NCBI GenBank assembly: GCA_037179385.1
Contig: CM074195.1
Coordinates: forward strand, 13,181,887 to 13,245,886
DNA length: 64,000 bases
Direction: 5' to 3'
From: Holothuria scabra
Taxonomy: Eukaryota; Echinodermata; Holothuroidea; Aspidochirotida; Holothuriidae
Both the position numbers and the translations under genes were made by a program. Positions 14,101-25,418 of the stretch are shown one piece after another (the first letter of the stretch is position 1; every line of letters starts with the position of its first letter). Under the pieces are notes generated by a model, which saw nothing but the letters and a program-made list of their open reading frames with translations, did no database searches and had not been told where the DNA came from.

Positions 14101-15780
14101 GAGACCTAGGAATCTGTACTTGGACTGCACGACTTGCAATATCTCACAGATGCAAAACTGTTTTACCCAATTCCAAAAGCAATTAATCGTTCAATTTGTA
14201 ATCTTTGCTCCCTTTTCTGATATACAAAATAGTAGATAATGCAAGTTTCGAGGTGATCCTTCGCGCCATTTCCTACGTAGTGGCTCTTCATCCGTTTTAC
14301 CACCCACCCTCTCCTTCATTAGTGAAACCCAGCCAAGTATAACAACCGTGGGAGGCGAGGTTTATCGTCAGGGGTGGGTACATTGACTCAGTAAACTGTG
14401 ATGCTCCATCATTTTCCAGGTACATCGGTCTCACTTCCGTAACTCACAGGTCAAACCTAACCGATATGTCCGTATTTTAAGTTATCGTGTCCGCTGACAC
14501 ATAATAGGGGCCTGGATCGTGTACTTTTCTTATTATCATACTTGTTTCCTTAAGTAGCATGATTACATTTTTGAGAATTGACCCCCTCCCCCACTTTGTC
14601 CCAGCTGGAGGGTTCACAATTTTCCAACTCCCTGTTACTCCATACATAGTAATATCAAAAATGAGAATGACTCACAGACAAAAGTTGTTTTCGTCGGTGG
14701 AAAAACAAATTTTGTCGATGTTCCTTCCCTTGTATTCTTTCATGAGTCTCCACAAAGAACCAAAATGACGAGGTAACACTGAAACATCAATTGAAACGTT
14801 TATAGGAACACCCATAAAACCTTCTTTCGCTTGGTTTAAAAATGTATCTACAACCATAACACGAACTCTCGAAAGACTGGCGTATATCAACCGCTATACT
14901 TCATCTCTCCACGCTTTATGTAACCGTCTCAGCCACAGTCGTATATCAGATTGTGAAAAAGATGAAGATGACGCTTTTCCAACAAAGTGCATCGGTGTAA
15001 AGTTTTAACGCCAATTTTGAGGACAAGTACAAAAAAAACCTCACTGTGAAGAATGTCATACATGCGACAAAATTATTTTGCTTTAAAAAGTCTTTCGTCG
15101 AAAACACGGTCTTCTTAAATATTTCATGAAAACGGTCCCAAATTGTAACATGATAGCACGCATGGTTAATAGGTCCCGAAAATTATTACCCTTAACTTTT
15201 CTCAAGTTTCTAACCCAAATTTAATAAATAATGTGAAGTATATGTTTCGAGATATGAATGCATAAAAAACAAAAGGCCCAGAATTTGGTGAAACAGATAT
15301 AACTTTCAAGAAAGAAACGCAGAGCGTACGAAAAATTAAAAAAAAAAAATGGACCAACACAAATCTCACACAGCAGGAAATAGCATTTCCCAGGTCTATA
15401 AGGATTGTCTAGGCAGTTTTCGAGTTTTCATTTGCAATTATAGAAAAAAATCATCAACTTGTTGGGTGATCAGAAAATTACCAGTCAGTTAGGAAAGTAC
15501 TTCATAAAATGTACCACTATCATTGGAATGGTCTTGTATCTATATCTTTTCGCGGAAAAAACAGTACAACGGAATTAAAAAAATAATGTTTTTACTTCCA
15601 TTGCACTTGGCTAAATTCATATTGAATTGATGAAATTGTTTGTGTACTGCCCAAATGTCCGAAAGTAAATGATTTTATTTCTTTAAGTAAGACCTTTTGA
15701 AAAAAAAAATGTTACGCTGCGAGGTGAGTTTACATGAATTTTCAGGCAGCTTTATGGGAACACATGCTTACACTGTATCA
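11170..15780. other. TRIM 3' UTR and intergenic DNA
   Basis: The first part is probably TRIM 3' UTR. Beyond about 12.1 kb I see AT-rich DNA with no exon-like blocks, no long open frame and no clear repeat with recognisable ends. The short open frames around 13.5-13.9 kb and 14.6-14.9 kb have no recognisable domain. Confidence 0.5.
12096..12101 (+). terminator. Candidate polyadenylation signal for the TRIM gene
   Basis: AATAAA lies about 930 nt after the TRIM stop codon and is followed by a GT-rich segment. It is the first clear canonical hexamer I noticed downstream. Transcript data are lacking, so this is only a candidate for the 3' end of the transcript. Confidence 0.25.
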
Positions 15781-15809
15781 TTATTTTTAGCATTGAAAAC
15801 AAATTACCC

Positions 15810-16876
15810 AATCTTTAAAACCCTTGCCCGAATGTGACTCTAGAGGCAGGATAGATGGCAGACTATTTGGGCACTTAACCTGAAAACTCTCCCGTCTGTC
15901 AGTTAAATTAATTTGAAATCTTTGTTAACATTTTTATTTTCCATGAAATTTTACTTTGAATGTATGTCATTCTCTGTTTTCGGTGAAAGATTAGACTTGG
16001 CCAAGTCTCTCGCGAGTGTCCTCGGGGAGCTGCCAATTTTCTCAACAAAATTCCCTACTTCAGCCAGGGGGGTGTTATTAGAACACCTCCCTGCTTCAGC
16101 TTTGTACAGTTTATTGTATTTCCTTTTGTCTAACACGCCCTCTATCCGTCTATTCATTGTATCGTTTCGTTGAGAAGCGATGCAATTAATAGACCTGTAG
16201 AGGGCGTTTTAGAAAATGCAAAATAATACGATACGTTGAACTATGCTGGTTGTCCGCTCCCCGGGGAACACTCACGAGAGACGTGGTCAAGTCCAGTGAA
16301 GATTTGAAAGTAAAGTAATAAATAATCGGCCTTTTCGGGCATTATATGTTGCGCAAGATTTAGAGACAGACTAAAGGATGATTGTTTACTATAAGTGATA
16401 GCCTTCCCAAATGTGTCGCGATTTTTTTATCTCTTTGATTTTTCATAAATATGTCACCCTGGCTACTAATGATGCTCTTTTACTTTTCGGGCACTTGAAC
16501 GAATTTGGATATTCGACCATTTCGGTCATTGAATTGTGAAAGACTGTGAAGGAAAACTCAGGAATAATAGGTTTTTACGCTGCCCGCATGTGTAGCAAAT
16601 TTTTTGGATCTGATTTTTCATGAAAATTTTACCGCGAATATGACGTTTCTTTCCCTTCATCGGACATGATATAGTTTTTCAGATTCTAGCACGCTTGGGA
16701 GTTTTCTGAAAACAAAAGACCGTACTATGTTTTAAAACTCAAGTAGCTGCCAATTTTTTTTTTTCAAATTCCTGCCCTAATTTTTCCCAAATTGGTGCTA
16801 GAATTTTAGACTTTGCGGAAATTCATGGGGAAGCCTGCTCAGACCCCTGCCCCCGGGCCCGTCTCGTAGGCCTATG
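15810..16876 (-). repeat. Older copy of the hAT-type repeat also present at 34.3-35.1 kb
   Basis: The reverse complement of this stretch matches about 34.3-35.1 kb over several blocks, for example around GTGTCGCGATTTTT (16415 here; complement near 34715) and the block rich in TCTAGAG..CAGGATAGA (15838 here; complement near 35085). One end is recognisable at 16876 as CATAGGCCTACGAG read on the minus strand, resembling the ends of the small MITEs at 32591 and 46248. The other end was not found. It is interrupted by the palindromic element at 15991-16295. Confidence 0.6.
15991..16295. mobile_element. Palindromic MITE (foldback), about 0.3 kb
   Basis: The sequence is close to a perfect palindrome centred near 16165. 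The outer arms read TTAGACTTGGCCAAGTCTCT at 15991 and, on the other strand, CACTGGACTTGACCACGTCT from 16299. The inner arms share GCCCTCTA and its complement (about 16137 and 16199). Flanks GTGAAAGATT (15983-15992) and GTGAAGATTT (16296-16305) look like a 9-10 bp target duplication. The related repeat at 34.8-34.9 kb has a single uninterrupted CAAAGATTTGAAG at the matching place, so it serves as an empty site. No coding capacity. The duplication size would suit a Mutator-like element, but the superfamily is not established. Confidence 0.7.
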
Positions 16877-17109
16877 CCCAAAATAAGAAAGTGTAAGCCA
16901 GAATGGGAAGGGGCTGCCTGGGCAGCTTTCTGCCCACCGCAGACACTCTGGAGAAATGTCCGTTCCCGACGGTACTTTACGTGTGATCTTTCTTCTAAAT
17001 TGTTTAAAGCAACTATAAGGGTCAACTGGAATACTTTCAAAACTGCAAAGCAGATCCACGCCTTCAATTGAATAATTATTACCATGTGGATTGCCCGTAT
17101 TGAGTAGGC

Positions 17110-17220
17110 GATCCCCATTGTTTTTGGTGGAGGTCAAAGGTCATTTAGAATCACCAGAGGTCAAAACATCAAAACATTTTAAACAAGTTAAGGGTAACTG
17201 TGAGGGATATTTGACATGGA
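17110..17220 (+). repeat. Repeat monomer with a perfect DR1 motif
   Basis: Contains AGGTCAAAGGTCA at 17131-17143, a direct repeat of AGGTCA with one-base spacing, followed by a second AGGTCA (17157-17162). The surrounding block (GGTGGAGGTCAAAGGTCATT ... AGGTCAAAAC ... GGGTAACTGTGAGGGATAT) is related to the two units at 20.09-20.35 kb. Nuclear-receptor binding is possible from the motif alone but nothing else supports it. Confidence 0.55.
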
Positions 17221-17879
17221 TATTCTGATTTTGCCATAAGTATAAAATTTTGATGAAACTTATTTTCTACTGTTAAGTGGCAGTTCCTGCAGTATCTGTG
17301 TCTGCAACCTGTTAGTTCAAACAAAGGCTGTATGATTGAAGTTCATTTGGGGCCATAGTTAGAAAATACTGGAGCAGATTTGTGTGCACACAAAGAAGAG
17401 ATCTGTTCTGACTTCGTAAGTGTAAACTTTGAACAGGTCAACTGCTTTGTGTGATGCACAAGAATTTGTTGCAAGACATACCAACATTGTCCCTTTGATA
17501 ACCTAAACGAAAACATGAAGACATCATTGAATTTAGTATCAAAGATAATTATTTGGCAAACCTTAGCAGTGGCGAAACCAGACCTGACTGTCCGGGTAGG
17601 GGGGGGGGGGGGGGAGGGGGGGGGAGCAATAGCATAGAGGTTTCCCGATTTTGTACTTGTTGAGCTGTGTTAGTTTTGAGGTGTCTTAGGACCTTAACGG
17701 AAGTGTTGAGGGGGGGGGGGGAGATTTTGGACCTTGCAACTCAACCTATACCCATCGACCAAAAGGTACATTTTATGATAAATTTTTTTGCATTTCTACG
17801 ATCAAAAACAACATTTTTTTTTTTAAATAAATCTGGTTTTATTCCTTAAGTGCGAACACTACTGTATAAGGTAGGTACC

Positions 17880-18040
17880 GAAAATTTGGGTCCTTTTACA
17901 CATTTGTAAATATGGAGCTTGTATTGCAGAAAATAGATAAGGTTCAGGATTTCCTGTAAGGAAATTTCCATATTTGGGGGACTATCGAAGAATCTGCGTT
18001 TCCTATTAGCATATATCTGAGATAGCATGTCGACTGAAGG
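17880..18040 (+). repeat. Direct repeat block, first copy (second at about 18770-18950)
   Basis: Both copies share ATATGGAGCTT, TATTGCAGAAA, TTTCCTGT(A/G)AGGAA, TTGGGGGA and GAAGAATCTGC in the same order, about 0.88 kb apart inside the 17567-19366 element. They probably arose by internal duplication of the element or by insertion of a second related copy, since a further hAT-like end (CAGTGGCGTAGCTACAGG on the minus strand, from 18437) lies between them. Confidence 0.6.
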
Positions 18041-19131
18041 TCGTGTTATTTAGGGAGTGCGGATTAAGCCTTCTCTGGACGTTAAAAAACTCTCGAAACT
18101 TTGTTGCCTTTTTTAAGACAAAAATGAGAGCCTATATTAAAGAAAATTTTAGGGAGAGGGCACTGTAGCGGGTAGGACAAAATAATTATCCACTGACTGC
18201 TTTATGAGCGATCACTTACAGCTTTAAGGCTTGCAAAGCGAAGCGCGTGGAAAATTTTTCCTTTTTAAAACGAATAATTTTAAATATGGAACTTTTAGGA
18301 AGTATTCGAAATTTTATGAAGGAAATCTTTGGAAAACTGCACTGTATTTGACTGGTGTCTCAAATGACGAATTTTCTAATTTTTCACGTTTTCGAGCAAG
18401 GGCGCAATCGCACCTGCCTCCTGTAGCTACGCCACTGCTCTGCAACATTGAACATTGATAAAATTTTGACACTTTAATAACTAACTAGAATCCATCTACA
18501 AAGACTACACAACTCAAAGGGTTGAAAGGTATCTGATGACAGGTGTGTATGAGAGCATTTGAGTACGGCAGGCCAATGATTCCCCTGCCTAGAATATGAA
18601 GTCTTGCTAGAAAGTCTATCTCCAGTTGGCGCGGAGTGTACAGAAAATTTTGAAAAATCGCGACCCCTCATAGACAGCCGGAAATGGCATGTCTCGGGCT
18701 TGTAAGTAGTAGCTAAGTTCTCCGATTTTTCTTGCAAATCTGAACACCACACCTAGGGGTGAAATTCATGCCCTGTTGAATATGGAGCTTATATTTGTTC
18801 GTATGCAGCTTATATTGCAGAAAGCTTTGGATTCTGGGTTTCCTGTGAGGAATTTTCAGGAGTTGGGGGATTACTGAAGAATCTGCACTTCCTTCAAATA
18901 TTGGTGGCAAATCTGAGAATGATTGCTTTTCTAAGGTCGTCACGACTGTCTCGCAAAGAACAAGAGAGGAAAGTCTTTCCTCCGATAAAGTGGACCTCAG
19001 ATATTATTTTGTAAACTTTACCCGACTAAATGAATGTTCATATATTTTTCTAAATAAATGTTATAGTATATTGACCAAAACAGTGTTCCATGAATGCAGA
19101 TCAATCTTGCTTTTGATGTTATAGGTGGCCC

Positions 19132-19310
19132 ACTTTTTTTTTCTCATTTTCCATTTCCCCTTCTTTTTCGTTTTTCTTTTTTCCGCCTCTTTTTTTCCTT
19201 CCCTTCCTTTTTCTCTTTTCCTTTTATCTTTTTCCCTCTCTTTTCCTCTTTCCTTTCTTTCCTTCCCTCCCTTCCCTTCCCGTTTTTCTTTACTTCCCGT
19301 TTTTTGTTTC
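19132..19310 (+). repeat. Pyrimidine-rich low-complexity tract
   Basis: Almost entirely T and C (mixed TTTCC/TTTTCCCTT runs) for about 180 nt. Open frames on both strands here are by-products of the composition (Phe/Ser/Pro on one strand, Lys/Arg/Glu/Gly on the other). Confidence 0.8.
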
Positions 19311-20084
19311 GGGGGGAGGGGGAGGCAGTCTGTCCCTGCTCCCCCTCCCCGCTGGTTACGCCACTGAACCTTAGGCTGCTAGCTATCCTCATAAGGACAT
19401 GTGAGCATGCATGAATTGGCAATTAGAATTGATTAATAAAATATACCACGGGTTATTAGTTTTATAAAAAAAAGAACTAAATTACTGGTAATTGGATCAA
19501 ATACCCTTGAGCGTGCATGAGCTGTGGTTGTTTAATTGAATAAATCAAATTGTAACTGACCCATCCCTATTCAAATTGGTCTACATTATCTGACATAATT
19601 TGTCACAGTTGACTGCCAGTAGAAACCACGTGTCTGGACAGAATAAATAATACAGCCTGTTGAGCCAGGTGCCGATGGACTTTACAGAATAAACAGTGTC
19701 TGCCCATGCTTAGCCCTCTGAGCAAGGATTACATTAAAAGCATTTGAGGGAATCAAAGCAAGCTTTAAACTAATGCCTTACTTTTTCAAACCAGGGAAAT
19801 TTGTACTGTGTTCTGTCTAGAAGTAGACGAAAAGCAAAGTTACAAGTCTTGTTAGATTCTGGGTTAAAAGGGTTATCATTTTTTGTTAATTTTCAGGACA
19901 TCATAGCCCTTGGCAAGGGCATTCGTCAAAAATAAAAAACAAAAGGGCTGCCCCCAACTGAGCTAAAACTCGACAAAATAAAGTGCTACATAATTTTGAT
20001 TAAAACAAACATGTTTATCTCTTTATAGAGTTATTAGACGTAACAAAATACAATTCGTTACCTGCAGCATAATATCCGTTTGGG

Positions 20085-20345
20085 AGTTCTCTTGTTCGTG
20101 GAGGTCAAAGGTTATTTGGGATCGCAAAAGGTCAAAACCTTGTAGACATGATATTTGAAGGAGGATAACTGTGGGGGATCTCATACATAGCTTGTGAATT
20201 GTTCGTGCAGTAGGGTAGATTATCCCTATAGTGGAGGTGAAAGTTCATTTGGGTTTCAAGATTTCAAAAGGTTCTGACCTTGCTCACATGATATCTCAAG
20301 TAGGATAACTGTTTGCGATCTCATGCTTGTCATGTGGGCGATTCA
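20085..20345 (+). repeat. Two tandem, diverged units related to the 17.1-kb DR1 monomer
   Basis: Unit 1 (about 20090-20215) and unit 2 (about 20216-20345) share GTGGAGGT(C/G)AAAG, CAAAAGGT, TGACCTTG or AAACCTTG, ACATGATAT, AGGATAACTGT and GATCTCAT in order. Unit 1 has AGGTCAAAGGTTA (20102-20114), one base off a perfect DR1. The unit 2 site is further diverged. Confidence 0.65.
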
Positions 20346-20794
20346 TGTTTGTTACAATATCATATGGCAAGGAATCACTAGGCCTTTTGGCATTCTAGGT
20401 AATAATAATCAGGTCCTTTTAAGCTCCATTTATATGGAGGAACGCACATCACAGGTTGGTGTGTAGTCGTATAGTGTCGGCTACATACTGCAACGAAATG
20501 TTCAGTTTAAATGTCTCACGGAATTAAGGGGAGGGGGAGCGGGGGTGAAACGACAAATTTTAAAACCTACAGACAATCATAATTTCATACTCTGCTCATA
20601 GCATGAAATTAAATACTTACTTACTGAAGCCTTATCAAAAAAAAAATTGGTAAAAGGTCCAAAGGGTATACTGAAATGAAACTCTTCTGATTCTTTGTGC
20701 CTTGAAATTATAAATAGGATTGAATTTTTCAGCATTCAGTAATTTTTCTAAGTTGTTCAGAGACGCAAGACTACACAGCCTTATCTAGAGGGTG

Positions 20795-20872
20795 ACCAAT
20801 CACAACCTCAGACCCTGATAACCAATCACAACCTCAGACCCTGATGACCAATCACAACCTCAGATCCTGATG
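20795..20872 (+). repeat. Short tandem repeat, three 26-bp units
   Basis: ACCAATCACAACCTCAGA(C/T)C recurs at 20795, 20821 and 20847 with a period of exactly 26 bp and almost no divergence, indicating recent expansion. Each unit contains CCAAT. No gene is adjacent. Confidence 0.9.
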
Positions 20873-22600
20873 ACAGATCATTTCTTTTTGTTTTTACCCT
20901 AGGTGGGATTGTGATGCAGAATGTAAGTCGTTACTCATTAAATAAGAACAAATGTGCAAAAAAAGTAATGATAAATTTGTGTATTTACCCTGCATTCATT
21001 TTCATTGGAATCAATATTATTACATGTACACAAGAGTTACAACCACCAATTATTGGGCAGTTATGGGAATACACATGATACCGAGGAAACTCTGCACCCA
21101 ACAGAACATCCATATAGAAACATTTGAAAATTAAAAAGAACATGATTTTGTTGTTTTTCAATATTTTACAAAAATATTTTTAAAGTTACATTCCCATTCA
21201 TGACCCTGAATGGTTAATAAGGCAGATAAGTATTTATTGCTTCCCATTGCAACAATGAAGGTACAACAAAATTTAAAACTTACACAATTTGTAATATGAG
21301 AAATACAGTTGTGTGTATAGTCATTACACATGGGTGGACAGTATCAAAATTTCAGCCATCTGGCCTATCGCCAATAGATTTCTTGGTTTGGATGAGCTAT
21401 TTACTCCAGCCTTTTTGAGAATAATTCCTTTTAAAATGTCCTTTCTTTATTTCAGACAGTAGCACCTGTAGTATTTCAATCATGCTTCAAGTCATTCAGT
21501 ACCACTGTCAAACGTCTCACATTCTCCCCAGTCAAACTTGTATCACATATAACAGAGAACAAATGCACTCTTGCCCAAAACATGAAAGTGACACTTAAGT
21601 AATAAAGTAGCTGAGATTTACCTAAAGTGTCTTTTCACCTTTCAAGTTAAACAAACGGAAAAACATCCAAAATCAAATAGCAAACAGATGACGACATGGT
21701 TGGCTATATCTGAAAGAATTGTTGTCAGGGAATTATAATCAGCCAGTTTCATCCGAGCAGTTACCAATACCACAGCCAATTGGGGCACAGAACTTCAAGT
21801 TGCCATTGAAATAATATATTTTCAACCATTTTGCTCCTCTTTGTCCCCTTCCAAAAACGTTTTTGCTCATCCCCAAAGGCCATTTCACCCAAATCCCATC
21901 CAACAAACTAACTAACCATTCAGAGCCCAGTAATCTGGCCATGAGTCTGGCAGTCAGATAAATTTTACCTCTAGCCTTTAATCAGTAATGGACATTTACA
22001 CATTTGGGAGTACATAAAGATACATAGATGGAGCCACAAAGCTTCTGTACATATGAATAAACTATTTTATAAGTTTTCAAGAATAAAAATATATTTTTAA
22101 CGGCCAGCCAAAATGCTTAAAAAGTCTGCGAGAGATGACATCAGCCACATTACTACATCAGCATTTTTAGCCTCATGTCCAGTTTCATCCTTTGTTTGTA
22201 ACGATGAAGTAAACAATGAATTTTCAATGTTTTGTGTAATAACATAGAGCTAGAAAATAACAAAAAAGAAACCACGTGGAAAAAACTTTGACCACTGTCT
22301 CCTTTGTGCAAAACATTTATCTGACCAAGGCTATGAGATGAGAAGTTGTTCAGTAGCTTTGTGTCCTTTCAGAGATATAGCTACTTCAGGTAGCAGAACT
22401 CCATCAGGAGTTTTGTTTGGTGTCCCCATTTAGCTATTCCCCAGGGGGTCTGGGGGACTTTAAAAAAGCCAATCAAAGTATCTGATTTCTCCATAACTGT
22501 CATCCTTTTCAGGTTTTCCCTTTTCTTAAGACTGGGAAAAGGAAAAAAATGTAGGGTTCCTTGTTTGTATGAAATTCTTGAAATCTGACTTGAAAAGTGT
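20873..22600. other. Intergenic DNA, no gene seen
   Basis: AT-rich sequence without exon-like blocks. The longest frame on the minus strand (21739-21942) has no recognisable motif, partners or splice context. Confidence 0.5.
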
Positions 22601-22641
22601 TGAAATATTCCTTGCATTTTTTGATTCAAATTACCTTCAAG

Positions 22642-22713
22642 ATGCCTGGAAATTCTGATGATTCCACAACATTCCAAGCAGCTAGTCTTAAATTGCCACC
22701 ATACTGGTCAGCT
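22642..22713 (+). pseudogene. Gag N-terminal fragment of a Ty3/Gypsy-like element, inverted duplicate
   Basis: Reads ATG then a frame with [19 protein letters not shown], nearly identical to the start of the minus-strand gag fragment at 23088. Homology stops after the Trp codon, where the sequence enters the hairpin at 22725-22825. With its minus-strand partner this makes an inverted pair about 0.38 kb apart. Confidence 0.7.
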
Positions 22714-22724
22714 TTGCCAAATAC

Positions 22725-22825
22725 CCTTTTCTTCTATTTTTCCCTGCATCACGCTTCACCGAGATCCTTGCCAAATTCCCTGGGCTTTCGGTGAAGCGTG
22801 TTGTGGGGAAAAATAGAAGAAAAGG
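22725..22825. repeat. Hairpin: 38-bp inverted repeat with a 25-bp loop
   Basis: Left arm 22725-22762 (begins CCTTTTCTTCTATTTTTCCC) pairs with right arm 22788-22825 with only a few mismatches around the middle (TGCAT against ACAAC). It sits exactly between the two oppositely oriented gag fragments, suggesting it formed with or nucleated the inversion. It could also be a tiny foldback element. Confidence 0.85.
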
Positions 22826-22857
22826 AATGGTAATATGATGTAATGTTAGTTCTAAAA

Positions 22858-23088
22858 CCATCCAACGTCATAAGGCGGGTTAAGGGGTAAATTGTGCACT
22901 TCGTGGGCAATTTCGGGGTAGAGGGATGATACTATGTCCGAGTATTTTGTCTTCTGAGCCAAAATATCCTGAGTGTTGAACTGGGCCTCAACCTGCGTGA
23001 ACCAAAGCAGTGGGTCAGCTGGCCAGTATGGTGGTAATTTAAGACTAGCTGCTTGGAATGTTGTGGAATCATCGGAATTTCTAGGCAT
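22858..23088 (-). pseudogene. Truncated gag of a Ty3/Gypsy-like LTR retrotransposon
   Basis: From an ATG at 23088 the minus strand reads about 75 codons with the hallmarks of metazoan Gypsy-type gag starts: [21 protein letters not shown], then a block ending [10 protein letters not shown]. In complete elements this is followed by the rest of gag, protease, reverse transcriptase and integrase. None of those is visible nearby, and the frame diverges and stops after PPYDV. No LTRs were recognised. Fragment, presumed inactive. Confidence 0.75.
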
Positions 23089-23109
23089 CTTAAAGGTAAC
23101 TTGCAAACT

Positions 23110-24380
23110 TACATAGGGCTGCACCTTCAGGAGAGTCTACCCTTTACAAAAAAGTGAAAGAAATGTAATGAATTAGTATAATGAATCAGCTGCAAGCTTT
23201 CAAGAAAAGTATCTTCTTCTTCTTTTTAACTGAATGAGATAAAACATTTTCCTTTGTATTAACCTGACTGTCTACCTCATTTATCGACCCAAGGTTGACC
23301 GCAAAGAACTTCAAAGTGTAACTACTCAAAGACCAATTTTACATTTGTAGGCTACAACATTTCTCAGCTCAGCCCACTTAACTTGTAACAGGACTGTAAA
23401 TAGAGATCATGAAGGAAGATTTACTGTACCCATCTGAGGGGACACCAAGGACAAACTGAAGATTTTGCATTATCATGAATACCGTTATCTAAAACATGGT
23501 ACAAAGGAAAATAAACCGATAGCAAAAGAGTGAAACATTTGAAGGGGCACTATGCCATTGACCAATATATGGAGGTCATCACCTTTTTTCCCTTCATGCA
23601 TTTTGAATGACCTGTGCAAAGACTCAGTAAGACATTGGTATAAAAGATGTTCAAGCTATTTTGGGGGGCACTATATTGGAAACAGTGAGATTTGTGCAAG
23701 CCAAAAACAGTCAGGTGTTTAAATATCGAGAGAGATATTTCATTACAGGTGATCTCTTTCACCCCCCTCTACCAACACCCCTTTGTTGCCAAGTCCCTTT
23801 TCTTATTTTCAAGCAATCAAAGGCTACTTCCAATATTCATTGCAAAACTCTTTGACATAATTTAAACTGGATGAAATATAAATACTAAATATTATGCCAG
23901 TGTGAATAAATTTTATTTGTACATTAAAAGGATGAACACATTAAGTAACTATTTCATTGTAAATAAAATTTAATGTTAGCGACAGAAAAAACTGCAAAAT
24001 CTTACCAATTTAAACCATCATAATTGCAGAAGTCCCAGACAATGATTGGAATCTCCATAAGAAAAATATATACACATTAATGTTCTCCATTTCATTCACT
24101 CTCCAGCACATATTATCACATATTTTGCTGAACTGATATATTCAACCAGTCCAAACCTTTCATTACTCTCTGGATTTTTCAAATGTTGATTGCACAAAAA
24201 CTTTTCATTTAGCATTAGTGTTAATCTTTGGGAGAGGAGAGATGGAATGCAGCATCACTTTTCCCTCAAAAACATTCACCTGAAAAGCATAATTGCCCTA
24301 GATCTGCCTGAAAAAGAGGAAATAAGTTTCAGAATTTTTGGAGGTTTGGGGTGATGTACTGTATCCAGGTCTTTAATTTT
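23110..24380. other. Intergenic DNA downstream of the carrier gene, no gene seen
   Basis: No long frame, recognisable motif or clear element ends in this AT-rich stretch. Confidence 0.5.
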
Positions 24381-24384
24381 GAGA

Positions 24385-24970
24385 TGTGTTAGTGCAATCA
24401 CACACCAATGCTCTCACCTGAAATCACTGTGAGGAGTGCAATCTTTATCTTTTGCACACCTACATAGATAATAAGTGGAAATTAAACAAAATCTGCGTTC
24501 ACGTTTAATCCTCTTTACAGCCCATCATGTCTTCTTTCAAGCTTAATTCCTACAAGCTGCGTGACCTGAGACAGCAGAAAAAATGACACGTTTCCACCTT
24601 CCTTCACTATCAAATGAGAGACATTTTTGTATTCAAGGATAACACAGTTTTCAAGAGGATGAGAGATTTTGGATGAGTGAATATGGAGGGAAAATTATTT
24701 TAAACCATGGTACATCTAGTAGTCATGGTGTTTTTTACTTTAACCCCAAGCTTTCTTTTGATATTTGGAATTATTGGTTATGTAACTTGTGTAGGACAAT
24801 CAATTCTTGACATTTGCATTCGTAAGCATAATTTCACTTTGGTTTGTTTACATGGGCAACAATCTATTAAACTTTGATAAATTAGCACACCAACCACACT
24901 CCCTTAACTTCATGAGGAGTGTGATTTTTAGCACACCTGGAAATTAAAACTAAAACTCAAGGCCTGCAAC
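24385..24970 (+). repeat. Interspersed repeat 'X', longest of three copies
   Basis: Blocks near both ends (CACCTGAAATCACTGTGAGG, TTTTGCACACCTAC; then GCACACCAACCACACTCC, GAGGAGTGTGATTT, AGCACACCTGGA) recur in reverse complement at about 61540-61740, and the final part recurs on the plus strand at 62487-62570. This copy has about 0.33 kb of extra sequence between the two conserved parts. The repeated ACTCC/GGAGT pairs could form stems. The class is unknown to me. Confidence 0.55.
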
Positions 24971-25091
24971 ACTTGCGGAATTGTGTAACATACCCAAGTA
25001 CAGTATACTGCAGACACTGCTTCAGGTTTTTTCTAAGCACTTCATTGATCTCAATAGTCAATAGGTCAACTGTCATCCATTTTAACATATT

Positions 25092-25097
25092 TTTATT
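25092..25097 (-). terminator. Candidate polyadenylation signal for the carrier gene
   Basis: AATAAA on the minus strand about 320 nt after the stop codon at 25419. Position is reasonable for a 3' UTR, but other A-rich hexamers may serve. Confidence 0.25.
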
Positions 25098-25418
25098 GCA
25101 CACATTGCAGGGTAACTGCCTCAACTTTCATCAATGACAACTTTTTTCTGTTCTTGTTTTAGACTCATAAATCTTAGATGAAAAGAAAACAGTTATTAAA
25201 AATATTTTAAGGCACATCTAAACATTTCTATTTGTTATGTTTAAGTGTTTCAATATCTTTTGGCAGTTTTTAATTAAGTCACAATCTCACTTTCAGATTT
25301 TTCTCTTTGTTTTACCCTATCATTGCTAGTTTTGTCTTTTGTATTCAGCAGAGTACTCATTCTTCTAATTCCCCTGACAACCAGGCACCACAGAGCATAA
25401 AAAGACAGTAAAAGTATT

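Larger units (their letters stand above)
17567..19366. mobile_element. Non-autonomous hAT-type element, 1.8 kb, exact 8-bp target duplication
   Basis: The left end reads CAGTGGCGAAACCAGACC at 17567. The right end, read on the minus strand from 19366, is CAGTGGCGTAACCAGCGG. The element is flanked by identical AACCTTAG at 17559-17566 and 19367-19374, an 8-bp duplication as made by hAT transposases. Next to both ends are G/C-homopolymer-rich stretches (17598-17624 and about 19311-19350). The interior has no transposase. It contains two related direct blocks (about 17880-18040 and 18770-18950), an internal end-like motif at 18437, and a long pyrimidine tract. Confidence 0.85.

Noticed and set aside
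17598..17624. G and C homopolymer runs as assembly artefacts
   Set aside because: Many sit at a regular place just inside hAT-type ends with verified target duplications, so they look like a real feature of these elements, although the exact run lengths may be misread.
17567..18437. 0.87-kb hAT-type element using the nearer end at 18437
   Set aside because: The flanks AACCTTAG and CTCTGCAA do not match, whereas the end at 19366 has an exact duplication.
19125..19422. Overlapping open frames on both strands, including a Lys/Arg-rich frame
   Set aside because: They are produced by a pyrimidine-rich low-complexity tract within a transposable element.
21739..21942. 67-codon minus-strand frame with several Cys and Trp
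   Set aside because: No domain, splice context or supporting homology could be recognised, and its length is within chance.
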